From: Phycisphaerae bacterium
GTDB lineage: Bacteria; Planctomycetota; Phycisphaerae; UBA1845; PWPN01
Length of the DNA: 64,000 nucleotides
Assembly (NCBI GenBank): GCA_030372985.1
Contig: JAUCQB010000076.1
Span: 80,306-144,305, forward strand
Reading direction: 5' to 3'
This document shows, in pieces, positions 17,553 through 26,892 of this stretch. Within the stretch, counting starts at the first letter, position 1, and every line of letters begins with the position of its first letter. Both the position numbers and the translations under genes were made by a program. Under the pieces are notes generated by a model, which saw only the letters and a program-made list of their open reading frames with translations, had not been told where the DNA came from and did not search any database.

Positions 17553-19544
17553 TCACTGTTGGTCGCCATCCGGGCCAATGAGAATGATGCTCGCGTTTGC
17601 GGGCAGTGAAATGGTGATCCCTTTCTGTCCGGCAACCTCTTCGCGTTTTACCTCACCCGTGGCCGGGTCGGCGCGCCACCAGGTGCCGGGGCGTCTCACG
17701 CTCACTGTGCCCGCGTATGCCTGCGATCCGACATTGACGAGCAGCAGAATCTCCCGATTGTCCCGATTGAACCGCCCGAAGATCATGCTATCGGATGCCG
17801 GTTGCAGTCGGCCGCTTGCGCCGGTCTTGTTTTCACCATCGAATCGGGCTGGTTCGCCCTTTATGTCATCCCGAACGATCCGCCCGTCGGCATCCCTGAA
17901 TTTCGCCACAACGCCTGACGCCGCCTCCGGCAGCTCCGCTCCGTCCGGCAGCACAATGGTGTGGAATGCGCGATCGCGGATCCACAGCTTGCCGTCGCGC
18001 ACCTCGGCCGCCGCAAGCACCTCATGATCGGCGATGAGAAACGGCGTCTGCGAAGTCGTCAACTGCCGGCCCATCCGCATGAATGAGTTGACCAGTTGTT
18101 GTGCATGCTCGGGTTGCGTATCCAGCCTGAGCGGCCTGGCGACCGGGATATAGTCCGCCCAGAGGTCATAGATCGGGTAAAACAGAATGACGTGCGGATC
18201 GGGCCGGGCGTCCCGGAGCAGGGCATTGAGCCGCCCCACAAAGTCGTTATATGCCCGATACTCCGGAGCCGGACGCGTCGCGCGATTGTAATAGAGCGTG
18301 AACTCGGTCACGCCCAAGGCGGCTTGCCATGCGGCGGTTGCCTGCATCTCGGCAAGGGACGCAGGGGGCTTGCCGGCCAGCGTCTGCGAGAAATCGCTCA
18401 CCTCGGTCATGACGCGCCGGCGTCCCTCGATCATCGCCGCCGATGCGGGAAGAACAGCGGCCATCCAACCGCCGTGGACAACCGTCTGTGGCCAGGAAGA
18501 CAGCATATCCAGTCCCGGAATGTCCATCTGCCGCAGTGCCTTGAGGCTGTTGCCGTATAGAGCTGTGTGACAGATCGGATCCTCCTCCCAGAGAATATGC
18601 CCGGAGGATGCGACACGGCATTGGCGGCACCAGTCCTGAATCTGCCCGAAGTACCGTTCCGCGCACAAGTCGGCGATCAGGCCCCAGAAGCGGCGCCGTA
18701 CCTGCCGGTCCGCGTCGGTGTTGCCCGTAAAGAGGCTGCGGCGCACGGCCATGAGGTCCTGGCCGTAACGCTCGCGATACCTGTCGGGCAGGTCCGCGAC
18801 CCACGGTACCGACGGCAGTGGCTGAACGGTCGGATCCAAAGCGTCGTCCACGTGGACGCGCTTACGGATCTCCTCGCCGAGTTGCCCGATGTTGACCGCC
18901 ATGAGTGAGGGCTCGTCGGTGAAGACCGCAGGGATGGTCGCACCGAAGTGCTTCTCGATCCGCTGCCAGTACGCGCGGTGTGTCTTGTCGATGAAGGTGC
19001 TCACCGCCCCGGCATCGAGCAGATTGATGTACCGCCGCGCCGCGTGGAAGTTGTTGCTGGCGTGAGTGTGCTCGTACGCCGGCCGGTGGATAAAGGGCTC
19101 GGGCTTCGACGGATCGTGAGCCACTGCCAGGGCCTCGAACTTGGGGTCCTCTTTGAGCACCAGCCCGCCGGCCGATCCGCTCGGATAACCCTTCTCGTCG
19201 TAAATCCACACCAGCAGGCCAACTTCGCGACACGCGTCGACCGCCTTGACCAACGTTGCCCAGTTCGGCTCGGACACGAGGTAATCGGCGAAGCTGACGT
19301 TACAGACGATCCCACCAAGGCCGAGGTTTTTCAGGCCGGTCATCGCAGCCGGCTTGGCCTGATCCGGCGAGACACCGTGTACGATCTGCAGCGGGCGCAG
19401 CTCAGCCGCCGGCGCCGACCATGCGGCCATCCAACTCGCCGGCCAGTCGGGCGCCGGGCGCGTTTGTTGCGACATCGCGGAATCCGGGATCAGGACGCTC
19501 ATTGAGGCAAGCAAACATCCGAAGACGGAGAGGATTCTCATCAT
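17553..19544 (-). CDS. secreted alpha-L-rhamnosidase-like (GH106-like) hydrolase
   Basis: 663 residues with an N-terminal Sec signal (ILSVFGCLLASMSVLIPDSAMS). The segment VWIYDEKGYPSGSAGGLVL is the block typical of GH106 alpha-L-rhamnosidases. AVFTDEPSLMAV provides the next acidic strand end of the TIM barrel. The C-terminal 150 residues look like a beta-sandwich with ILLLVNVGSQAYAGTVSVRRPG. The family position is my judgement; the C-terminal jelly rolls of full-length GH106 (about 1000 residues) are missing, so this is a short variant. Deoxysugar release would fit the fucose isomerase-like gene and BMC gene nearby. The start ATG 19544 has only a weak GGA upstream. Confidence 0.65.
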   Translation of the reverse strand: MMRILSVFGCLLASMSVLIPDSAMSQQTRPAPDWPASWMAAWSAPAAELRPLQIVHGVSPDQAKPAAMTGLKNLGLGGIVCNVSFADYLVSEPNWATLVKAVDACREVGLLVWIYDEKGYPSGSAGGLVLKEDPKFEALAVAHDPSKPEPFIHRPAYEHTHASNNFHAARRYINLLDAGAVSTFIDKTHRAYWQRIEKHFGATIPAVFTDEPSLMAVNIGQLGEEIRKRVHVDDALDPTVQPLPSVPWVADLPDRYRERYGQDLMAVRRSLFTGNTDADRQVRRRFWGLIADLCAERYFGQIQDWCRQCRVASSGHILWEEDPICHTALYGNSLKALRQMDIPGLDMLSSWPQTVVHGGWMAAVLPASAAMIEGRRRVMTEVSDFSQTLAGKPPASLAEMQATAAWQAALGVTEFTLYYNRATRPAPEYRAYNDFVGRLNALLRDARPDPHVILFYPIYDLWADYIPVARPLRLDTQPEHAQQLVNSFMRMGRQLTTSQTPFLIADHEVLAAAEVRDGKLWIRDRAFHTIVLPDGAELPEAASGVVAKFRDADGRIVRDDIKGEPARFDGENKTGASGRLQPASDSMIFGRFNRDNREILLLVNVGSQAYAGTVSVRRPGTWWRADPATGEVKREEVAGQKGITISLPANASIILIGPDGDQQ

Positions 19545-19585
19545 GATCCGCTTATTCTGGCCGCATGAGGTCGGAAGTCAAACGT

Positions 19586-19622
19586 CGGGTGGCCCAAGTC
19601 CTTCTGGACTTGGGTTCTCGAT
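19586..19622 (+). repeat. dispersed 37-bp palindromic repeat, copy 2
   Basis: Same architecture as 8432-8469, with compensated changes in the stem (CCCAAGTCC-ttct-GGACTTGGG). It forms a larger inverted pair with 19671-19706. Confidence 0.8.
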
Positions 19623-19670
19623 TTCTTCGTGATCGCATGGCCGTACCCCCCATCATCAACAGTGTCTCCA

Positions 19671-19706
19671 ATCGAGAGCCCAGGTTCAGAGAACCCGGGC
19701 CACCCG
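19671..19706 (-). repeat. dispersed 37-bp palindromic repeat, copy 3 (inverted)
   Basis: Reverse-strand copy of the element at 19586 and 8432, from ATCGAGAGCC to CCACCCG. About 48 bp separate it from copy 2. Confidence 0.8.
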
Positions 19707-19724
19707 GCGGGTTATTGGATTTCA

Positions 19725-19750
19725 GATTTGAGATCGGCGGATTTCAGATC
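19725..19750 (+). repeat. 26-bp repeat, right copy
   Basis: Direct copy (24/26) of 17418-17443. The pair brackets the GH106-like gene, 2.3 kb apart. Confidence 0.75.
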
Positions 19751-19793
19751 GGGGCCCGATTCGCTTATCATGGGGCCGAGGAGGTCCTCGCCG

Positions 19794-20735
19794 ATGCCAG
19801 CAACCCATCAGACGTCGCGTCGCGCGTTTCTTGCCGGTTCCCTGGCAGTGGGAGCTCTCGGTTCCCGACTGAACGCGGCCGATACCCGGCCCTTCGACAG
19901 GAAAAACGTCAAAGCAGGTGCCTGGCAGATCGGCTGTTACACGCGGCCGTGGGGCGAGCATGAATACAAGTTCGCCCTGGACGCCATTGCCGAAGCGGGC
20001 TTCCGGTACGTCGGACTGATGACCACGAAATCCCCCACCAACCTGATCATCTCATCCGCAACAACACCCGATGAGGCCCTCCGCATCGGCGAGGAAGTCA
20101 AAAAACGTGGACTGAAGGTCGCGAACGTCTATGCGGGCGATTTCTTCTCGGCCGACCCAAACGCGTCGGTCAAGGCACTGCGACGAATGATCGACGCCAG
20201 CGCAATCGTCGGTTCGCCCGGACTGATGCTTGCCGGCATCGGCGACCCGAAACATCATGACAACTACTACCGGATCGTCGCCGCCTGTTGTGATGATGCC
20301 GCCGAGAAGAAAGTCGGCCTGAGCGTCAAACCTCACGGCGGCGGGAACGCCACCGGTCCGCAGTGTCGCAACGTGGTCGAATTCGTCGGGCACCGCCATT
20401 TCGGCCTCTGGTACGATCCGGGCAACATCTACTACTATTCCGATGGCCGGCTTGACCCGGTTGAGGATGCCGCAACCGTCGACGGTCTCGTGGTGGGCAT
20501 GTCGGTCAAGGATTACCTGCACCCCAGGAACGTGGACGTGACGCCGGGGACCGGCAAGGTCGATTTCGCGCCCGTCATGACCCGGCTCAAAAAGGGCGGC
20601 TTCACGCACGGACCGCTGATCATTGAAACACTGGCTCGCGGTGATCTGCCCACGCTGCTGGCGGAGGCAAAGAAAGCACGGAGGTTTGTAGAGGACCTGG
20701 TGGCTGGAAAGATCGCTTCGACGCGACCGCAGTGA
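19794..20735 (+). CDS. TAT-exported sugar phosphate isomerase/epimerase-like TIM barrel
   Basis: 313 residues from ATG 19794, preceded by GAGGAGG 9 nt upstream; longer in-frame readings run through repeats and are rejected. The N-terminus SRRAFLAGSLAVGALG is a twin-arginine signal. The body matches the xylose-isomerase-like AP-endonuclease 2 fold: AEAGFRYVGLM near the start, LSVKPHGGGNATGPQ and FGLWYDPGNIYYY in the metal-binding region, and KDYLHPRNVDVTPGTG later. Such exported TIM barrels are abundant in planctomycetes, where they sit near sulfatases and glycosidases; their substrates are mostly unknown. The sulfatase gene follows on the same strand. Confidence 0.8.
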   Translation: MPATHQTSRRAFLAGSLAVGALGSRLNAADTRPFDRKNVKAGAWQIGCYTRPWGEHEYKFALDAIAEAGFRYVGLMTTKSPTNLIISSATTPDEALRIGEEVKKRGLKVANVYAGDFFSADPNASVKALRRMIDASAIVGSPGLMLAGIGDPKHHDNYYRIVAACCDDAAEKKVGLSVKPHGGGNATGPQCRNVVEFVGHRHFGLWYDPGNIYYYSDGRLDPVEDAATVDGLVVGMSVKDYLHPRNVDVTPGTGKVDFAPVMTRLKKGGFTHGPLIIETLARGDLPTLLAEAKKARRFVEDLVAGKIASTRPQ

Positions 20736-20751
20736 AAACGTTGGACAAAGC

Positions 20752-20780
20752 CCGACCTGCCACTGCGGCCAGCAGGTCGG
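20752..20780 (+). terminator. hairpin after the isomerase/epimerase-like gene
   Basis: 9-bp arms CCGACCTGC and GCAGGTCGG, 16 nt past the stop codon, without a T-tract. It may also belong to the GC-rich dispersed palindromes of this genome. Confidence 0.4.
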
Positions 20781-20890
20781 ACCTGCCATAGAGCGGGTCA
20801 ACCACCGCAGAAAACCGAGGTGACAGGCCCCTCGGCTCGACAAGACTTGGGGCACGGCCTTGCGTGACCCTGCGCGATTGGAGACAAACC

Positions 20891-22510
20891 ATGAGACGAC
20901 TGCTGTGCTCGATGTTCCTGGCTGCCCTTCTGATCGCGGCAACCCGACCCGCCAATGCCGCCGATCCTCCGAACATCCTGTGGATCTCCTGCGAGGACAT
21001 CTGCCCCGACCTGGGCTGCTACGGCGACAAGTACGCTCACACGCCGAACATCGACAAGCTGGCCCGCGAAGGCATTCGTTACGCGAACGCGTTTTCGGTG
21101 GCCGGCGTCTGCGCCCCCAGCCGTTCGGCCATCATCACCGGCATGTACCCCACGACCATCAGCACGCACCACATGCGCTGCAAGGCCGTGCCGCCGGCCT
21201 ACGTGAAGTGTTTCCCCGAATACCTCCGGGCGGCCGGCTACTACTGCACCAACAACGTCAAGACTGACTACAACTTTGACGCTCCGGTCACCGCGTGGGA
21301 CGAGTGCAGCCGCAAGGCTCACTGGCGAAACCGCGCACCCGGCCAGCCGTTCTTTTCCGTATTCAACCTGACGGTGACGCACGAGAGCCAGATTCGCTGT
21401 ACGCCCGAGCAGTTCGCTCAGCACATGCAGAAGGTCGCTCCCGAGCATCGCCACGACCCGGCCAAAGCGGTTCTGCCTCCCTACTATCCCGACACCCCGA
21501 TTGTGCGCAACGACTGGGCCCGATACTGCGATCTGATCACCGCCATGGACCTTCAGTTGGCCGATCTGCTTCAGCAACTGGAGGAAGACGGCCTGGCGGA
21601 TAAAACCATCGTCTTCTTCTTCGGCGACAACGGCCGCGGCCTGCCACGGGCCAAGCGGTGGCTCTACGATTCGGGGATACACGTTCCATTGGTCATCCGC
21701 CTGCCGGACCGCAGGGATGCCGGCACGGTGTGCGATGACCTGATCAGTTTCATCGACTTCGGGCCAACCTCGCTGTCGCTGGCGGGCGTGAAGGTGCCCG
21801 CTCATATGCAGGGGCGGCCGTTCCTCGGCGAGCAGAAGACCGAACCCCGCAAGTACATTTTCGCCGCACGTGACCGCATGGATGAGACCTACGACATCAT
21901 CCGGGCAATCCGCGACAAGCGGTTCAAGTACATCCGCAACTTCAAGCCCGGACGACCGTATGCCCAGTACATCGACTACATGGAGAAGATGCCAACCATG
22001 CAGGAGATGCGCCGGCTCAACAAGGAGGGTACGCTCACCGGGCCGCAGAAGATCTTCTTCCTGCCCGAAAAACCAGAGGAGGAGCTTTACGACTGCGTCA
22101 ATGACCCGCACGAAATCAGGAACCTGGCGAGTCTGCCCGATCACCGCGAGAGACTGACCGCGATGCGGCAGGTCCTGGGGGAGTGGATGAAGGAGACCAG
22201 GGACCTCGGCCTGATCCCCGAGGAGGAGTTGAACGAGCGCATGCGACCGGGTGGCAAATGGGTCGTGACCGCCGCGCCTGTGATGGAACCTTCCGGCGGC
22301 AGCCACCAGGGGCCTGTCTCGATCACGATATCCTGTCCGACCGAAGGGGCATCCATCGCCTGGACGAGCGACGATGGCGGGCAGACTCACTGGAGGCTCT
22401 ACAGCAGGCCGATCCGCCTGGAGCGCAGCGCGACCATCAGGGCCATGGCCGTTCGCCTCGGATACCACGAGAGCCCGGAAGTTCACGCCGATTACCGCAT
22501 CGGGCAGTAG
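20891..22510 (+). CDS. secreted sulfatase
   Basis: 539 residues from ATG 20891 (GGAGA about 8 nt upstream). A Sec signal peptide (LLCSMFLAALLIAATRPANA) precedes PPNILWISCEDICPDLGCYG, the first metal-binding strand of type I sulfatases. The catalytic motif C-x-P-x-R is present as CAPSR at residues 74-78; the Cys would be matured to formylglycine. Later blocks are KTIVFFFGDNGRGLPRAKRW and EEELYDCVNDPHEIRNL, and the C-terminus carries an extra beta-rich tail with a chitobiase-like look (GPVSITISCPTEGASIAWT). It would desulfate polysaccharides. The SUMF1-like gene at 34775 lacks one active-site Cys of true maturases and is not an obvious partner. Confidence 0.93.
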   Translation: MRRLLCSMFLAALLIAATRPANAADPPNILWISCEDICPDLGCYGDKYAHTPNIDKLAREGIRYANAFSVAGVCAPSRSAIITGMYPTTISTHHMRCKAVPPAYVKCFPEYLRAAGYYCTNNVKTDYNFDAPVTAWDECSRKAHWRNRAPGQPFFSVFNLTVTHESQIRCTPEQFAQHMQKVAPEHRHDPAKAVLPPYYPDTPIVRNDWARYCDLITAMDLQLADLLQQLEEDGLADKTIVFFFGDNGRGLPRAKRWLYDSGIHVPLVIRLPDRRDAGTVCDDLISFIDFGPTSLSLAGVKVPAHMQGRPFLGEQKTEPRKYIFAARDRMDETYDIIRAIRDKRFKYIRNFKPGRPYAQYIDYMEKMPTMQEMRRLNKEGTLTGPQKIFFLPEKPEEELYDCVNDPHEIRNLASLPDHRERLTAMRQVLGEWMKETRDLGLIPEEELNERMRPGGKWVVTAAPVMEPSGGSHQGPVSITISCPTEGASIAWTSDDGGQTHWRLYSRPIRLERSATIRAMAVRLGYHESPEVHADYRIGQ

Positions 22511-22615
22511 GACCTGTCTCGCTCACGCTGCGGTTGCCTGTATAATACTCCCGACAACCGTTCGGCCGGCCCGCATGAGAACCGGATTCCCGAAGCGACG
22601 GCGAGAGGAACGAAC

Positions 22616-23839
22616 ATGGCATCGCAATTGGCAATTCAAGGCGGCACGCCTGTCAGAACGAAACCCTTCCCGGCCTGGCCGGTCCACGGCGAGCCGGAGG
22701 AGCAGGCGGTAATCCGAGCGATCCGCAGCGGCAAGTGGGGAAAGCTGGACGGGGCCGAGGTGGCCGCGTTCGAGCGGGACTTCGCCAGGTACCAGGGCGC
22801 CGAGCATGGCATCGCGGTCGTCAACGGAACGGTCGCGATCCAGATTGCCCTCATGGCCGCCGGTATTCAGGCAGGCGATGAAGTCATCGTCCCGCCGTAC
22901 ACGTTCCTGGCGACGGCCACCGCGGTCGTGACCTCCAATGCCACGCCGGTGTTCGCCGATATCGAGCTGGATACCTTCAACATCGCCCCCCAGGCAATTG
23001 AGGCCCTGATCACCCCGCGTACCCGGGCCATCATCCCGGTGCACTTCGGCGGGCTGCCGGCCGACATGGACGCGATCATGGCCATTGCCAGGCGCCATAA
23101 CCTGGTGGTGATCGAGGACGCCGCCCACGCCCACGCGGCCGAGTACAAGGGCCGACGGGCCGGCTCCATCGGCCACATGGGAACCTTCTCGTTCCAATCC
23201 AGCAAGAACCTCACCGCCGGCGAAGGCGGTTTCATCACCACCAACGACCCCGCCCTGGCCGAGGCCTGCCGCGAAATCCACAACTGCGGGCGCCGCAAGG
23301 GCCATGCGTGGTACGAGCACTTCGTCATTTCGGTCAACTTCCGGCTGAGCGAGGTCCAGGGAGCGCTGTTGAACGCCCAGCTTCAACGGCTGGAGGAACA
23401 GGCCCGGCGCCGATGGGAGAACGGCAAGTACCTCAATGAACAACTCGAGCGGATTCCCGGTATCAAGCCCCAAACGATCATCCCCGAGTGCACGCGGCAC
23501 GCGTTTCACTTGTACTGCTTCCGCATCGATGCCCGGGAACTCGGGGCTCCGCGGCAGGCCTTCCTGAAAGCGCTTGCGGCCGAGGGAATCCCCAACTTCG
23601 GCGGTTACCCCCTGCCGCTCTACAAGCAGCGACTGTTCCTCGACCGGGCATTCGGTCCCTATGACGGCTGCCGCGGCATCGACTACGCGAAGACCTGCTG
23701 CCCGAACAGCGAGGCAATCTGCTACGAACAGGGCGGGTGGCTTGAGCACCGGATGCTGCTGGGCACGCGCCAGGACATGGACGATATCGTCGCCGCGTTC
23801 CGCAAGGTGTACGAAAACCGCGACCGATTGGGGGCCTGA
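22616..23839 (+). CDS. DegT/DnrJ/EryC1/StrS-family aminotransferase
   Basis: 407 residues from ATG 22616, with AGAGGAAC just upstream. The PLP-binding lysine is Lys197 in QSSKNLTAGEGG. Other family blocks are GVAVVNGTVAIQIAL-like near residue 65, VPPYTFLATATAV, and VVIEDAAHAHAAEYKG. The family makes amino sugars on nucleotide diphosphates or, as AHBA synthases, aromatic precursors; here it is probably a sugar aminotransferase for surface glycan or secondary metabolism. A TATAAT hexamer stands at 22541-22546 without an evident -35. It converges on the GT2 gene with a 63-bp gap. Confidence 0.92.
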   Translation: MASQLAIQGGTPVRTKPFPAWPVHGEPEEQAVIRAIRSGKWGKLDGAEVAAFERDFARYQGAEHGIAVVNGTVAIQIALMAAGIQAGDEVIVPPYTFLATATAVVTSNATPVFADIELDTFNIAPQAIEALITPRTRAIIPVHFGGLPADMDAIMAIARRHNLVVIEDAAHAHAAEYKGRRAGSIGHMGTFSFQSSKNLTAGEGGFITTNDPALAEACREIHNCGRRKGHAWYEHFVISVNFRLSEVQGALLNAQLQRLEEQARRRWENGKYLNEQLERIPGIKPQTIIPECTRHAFHLYCFRIDARELGAPRQAFLKALAAEGIPNFGGYPLPLYKQRLFLDRAFGPYDGCRGIDYAKTCCPNSEAICYEQGGWLEHRMLLGTRQDMDDIVAAFRKVYENRDRLGA

Positions 23840-23902
23840 GATATCTCGTCAAGGATCTCGGGGAGTCAGATCGAGCGGAAATCGCATCCCGGCCGAAGAC
23901 TG

Positions 23903-25486
23903 TCAACCCAACTGCACGGGATTGGCGGGGGCAAGGCTTGGTGGGACAGCCGCGGGAAGAACCTCGGGTTCCGGCACCACTCGCGGTCTCGAAGAGACAG
24001 CGGCCTCCGGGCGAGAGATCCAACCGACGGCGAGAAACGACACGGCATAGATGGCCAGAAAGACGCTGAACGCTAGCCCGTGGACCGCGGTCACGTAGAT
24101 TGCCCAGGTGGCCGCGCAGTACGCACCAATCAGCATCTCGGCAAACCACAGCCAGCGGAACCTCTGGGCCTTGTACCGGCTGCTGAACTGGGCGTGACGG
24201 GTACTGCCGGACTTGGGCGTCCGGACGAACTCTGCCCCTCGCACATACAGGCCTCGGATGACTGCCAGGGCATTGTTGATCGACAGACCGGTGCCCAGCA
24301 GCAGCATCGCCGGCATCATCCGGACGCCGCTGAAGCCGCCACCCAGATGGTAACGGGCATAGCCGTAGACCATCGGCGAAGCCAGCACCGTGAAGATCAT
24401 CATTCCCCAGCCGAACACGAAGCACCACCAGAACGGAAGCGGGTCGACCATCGCCAGCATGGGTCGGGCCAGCAGGGCCAATACGAGCGTCCAGAGATAG
24501 ACGGCGTAGTGGGTCAGATGGAGCGTGGCTTCGAGCTTGTGTGTCAGACCCACGGATGAACGCCAGATTCTGGGCAGGAGCTTGATAGCCGTCTGGACGC
24601 CACCGGTTGCCCACCGCCGCTGCTGGGCCTTGAGGGCGCCGATCGTGCTGGGCAGTTCGGCGGGGCAGGCCAGGTTCAGACAATAGTCGATCCGCCAGCC
24701 GGCAAGCTGCACGCGATAAGACAGGTCGAGATCCTCGGTCAGGGTGTCGGCTGACCAGCCGCCGACGGCCGGGTCCTCAATGGCCGCTTTGCGCCAGATG
24801 CCGGCCGTACCGTTGAAGTTCATCATCAGGCCGTTCCACGCCCGAGCCCCCTGCTCCACGGCGAAATGCGCGTCCAGTGCAACCGACTGGGCTTTCGTCA
24901 GCCAGGATTCATCCTGGTTCAGGTGTGCCCAGCGCCCCTGGATGCAGGCCAGCTTCGCATTTCCGGCCAACAACGGCACGGCACGGCGGAGAAAATCTTT
25001 CGGCGGCACGAAGTCGGCGTCAAATATCGCCACCAGCGGATGGCGGCAACGAGCCAGGCCGGCCTTCAAGGCCCCGGCCTTGAAACCTTTCCGATTATCG
25101 CGACGGAGGACTTCGATCTCGACACCCTGTGCGCGCAACCTGCGAGCCGTTCGATCAACTAACAGGCGGGTTTCGTCCGTACTGTCATCGAGAACCTGGA
25201 TCGAGTGCTTGCCGCGCGGGTATTCCATCGCCGCCACCGCTTCGATGACCCGGGTCGCGACATCCGCCTCGTTGTAGATTGGGACCTGAGTGGTGACCCC
25301 CAGCCACTCGGTCTCGGGTGTCTCGACGAGGTAGCGATCTACGAAGGCCCGCTGTTCGGCCCCCTTGACGCTGCGTCGTCGATGAAAGAGGTACAACAGC
25401 ACGTAAAGATGCAGGCCATAGACGGACAGCATGGCCGTGCTGACCATGAACAGGCCCACAAGGACGGCATCTAGCCACGTGCTCAC
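23903..25486 (-). CDS. processive-type family 2 glycosyltransferase (cellulose-synthase-like)
   Basis: About 527 residues from GTG 25486; an in-frame TTG at 25516 is possible, but the added residues are arginine/alanine-rich and lack a ribosome site. One N-terminal membrane span (VLVGLFMVSTAMLSVYGLHL) is followed by the GT2 domain with VPIYNEADV, the D-x-D in AIFDADFVPP, the catalytic TED in LTEDLDLSYR and the QQRRW motif. About five membrane segments come next. The full D, DxD, TED, QxxRW set marks a processive beta-glycan synthase or mannan synthase-like enzyme. No PilZ domain is fused and no BcsB-like partner is adjacent. Confidence 0.9.
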   Translation of the reverse strand: MSTWLDAVLVGLFMVSTAMLSVYGLHLYVLLYLFHRRRSVKGAEQRAFVDRYLVETPETEWLGVTTQVPIYNEADVATRVIEAVAAMEYPRGKHSIQVLDDSTDETRLLVDRTARRLRAQGVEIEVLRRDNRKGFKAGALKAGLARCRHPLVAIFDADFVPPKDFLRRAVPLLAGNAKLACIQGRWAHLNQDESWLTKAQSVALDAHFAVEQGARAWNGLMMNFNGTAGIWRKAAIEDPAVGGWSADTLTEDLDLSYRVQLAGWRIDYCLNLACPAELPSTIGALKAQQRRWATGGVQTAIKLLPRIWRSSVGLTHKLEATLHLTHYAVYLWTLVLALLARPMLAMVDPLPFWWCFVFGWGMMIFTVLASPMVYGYARYHLGGGFSGVRMMPAMLLLGTGLSINNALAVIRGLYVRGAEFVRTPKSGSTRHAQFSSRYKAQRFRWLWFAEMLIGAYCAATWAIYVTAVHGLAFSVFLAIYAVSFLAVGWISRPEAAVSSRPRVVPEPEVLPAAVPPSLAPANPVQLG

Positions 25487-25882
25487 TGCGACCCGCCCCG
25501 CGCCGCGCGCGGCCAAGAGATAAGCGCACTTGTCGGTGGTCGGGCGTCAGTGCCGCGACCGCCGGTTCAATACAGGTTGTGGATCCTCCCCACCTTCGGC
25601 ACGGCACCCTGCGCCACGAATGCCGACTACCCACCCCATCCTCTGATCACCCCGACCATGGCGAGCCGCACCATCCATGTGCCTGATCCGGGGTCTCTCA
25701 GGGTAGACATCCCAAGTTACGATAGTTGCGATCGGGGAGGCTGTCAACGACGTCGGCGGGCAGCCTGGCGACGGCTGAGGACCCCGGCAACGCGATCCGG
25801 TAAGCGGGTCAGCCGGACCTTGACTTGCCAACGAGCGATTCGTAACGTCGGCGTTTCGTTTTCAATGAAAGGAAGCCAACCC
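25487..25882. other. divergent intergenic region upstream of argB
   Basis: About 400 bp between the divergent GT2 and argB starts. It must carry both promoters. I see no convincing -35/-10 pair, riboswitch or arginine-box palindrome; the only firm signal is AAAGGAAG at 25868-25875, which serves argB. Confidence 0.4.
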
Positions 25883-26758
25883 GTGCAGGAAGCCATCGCC
25901 AAGGCAGGATCACTGATTGAAGCCCTGCCCTACATCCAGGGATACTACGACAAGATCGTGGTTGTGAAGCTGGGCGGTTCGGTCATGGATAACCCCGACG
26001 CCGAGAGGGAACTGCTGCGAGACGTGGTGTTCATGAACTACGTCGGAATGCAGCCGATCATCGTGCATGGCGGCGGCAAGGAGATCAATGCCGCGATGGA
26101 TGCGGCCGGCCTCGAGCCTTTGTTTGTCCAGGGGCTTCGCTATACGGACGACCGAACGCTGGCCATCGCCGAGCAGGTGCTGTGCGGCCGCATCAACCGG
26201 CGGCTGGTCGAGACGCTGGAATCGCTCGGCGTCGCGGCGATCGGGCTGAACAGTCTGACAAGCTGCGTCTTGTTTGCCGATCGAATGTACCTGTCCGGCG
26301 AGGAGAACCGCCGAATCGATGTCGGCTACGTCGGAAAGATCGAGAAAGTCAACGCCAGGATTCTCGAGCTGCTCTGTGAGGCCGACACGATTCCCGTCAT
26401 CGCGCCGATTGCCCGTGACCGCAGCGGAGGAAAGCTGAACTGCAATGCCGACACGGCCGCCGGCGAGGTGGCTGCTGCCGTGAAGGCCGAAAAACTGGTG
26501 ATGGTCTCGGACACCCACGGCATTCGCGAGAATCCCAAGGACCCCGAGTCCTTCCGCCCGACTCTGAACCGGCAGGAAATCACCGCTTTCATGGATCGCG
26601 GCATCATCGACAGGGGAATGATCCCGAAAGTCCAGGCGTGCCTGCGGGCCCTCGACTCCGGAACCCGGAAGGCTCACATCATCGATGGCCGCATCCCCCA
26701 CTCGCTGCTCCTGGAGATCTTCACCGACAAGGGAATCGGGACACAGATTCTGCAATGA
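25883..26758 (+). CDS. argB: acetylglutamate kinase
   Basis: 291 residues from GTG 25883, favoured because AAAGGAAG lies 7 nt upstream and the protein then starts QEAIAKAGSLIEALPYI, aligned with family N-termini. ATG 25865 is the alternative and would add six residues. Hallmarks are VVVKLGGSVMDNP, IIVHGGGKEINAAMDAAGL, DTAAGEVAAAVKAEKLVMVSD and RGIIDRGMIPKVQACL with KAHIIDGRIPHSLLLEIFTDKGIGTQI. It phosphorylates N-acetylglutamate in arginine biosynthesis. Other arg genes are not adjacent, so the gene appears dispersed, as is common in planctomycetes. Confidence 0.95.
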   Translation: MQEAIAKAGSLIEALPYIQGYYDKIVVVKLGGSVMDNPDAERELLRDVVFMNYVGMQPIIVHGGGKEINAAMDAAGLEPLFVQGLRYTDDRTLAIAEQVLCGRINRRLVETLESLGVAAIGLNSLTSCVLFADRMYLSGEENRRIDVGYVGKIEKVNARILELLCEADTIPVIAPIARDRSGGKLNCNADTAAGEVAAAVKAEKLVMVSDTHGIRENPKDPESFRPTLNRQEITAFMDRGIIDRGMIPKVQACLRALDSGTRKAHIIDGRIPHSLLLEIFTDKGIGTQILQ

Positions 26759-26892
26759 ACGACATTCTGAAAACCCGGGGAGCCGCAACGTCTCAACAGT
26801 CTGAGTTCAGGCGCTGCAGGACCTGCCACAAGGCCTGAAACACCCGAACTCGATCGCGTCGCATGTCGACATCGATCGGCTGTAAAAGCAGA

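Noticed and set aside
20798..22486. Minus-strand frame of 562 codons
   Set aside because: Antisense to the sulfatase, which has a signal peptide, catalytic motif and ribosome site.
26755..26838. 27-codon frame overlapping the argB stop as ATGA
   Set aside because: The overlap looks like operon coupling, but the peptide has no features and the frame ends before any downstream gene; chance is more likely.
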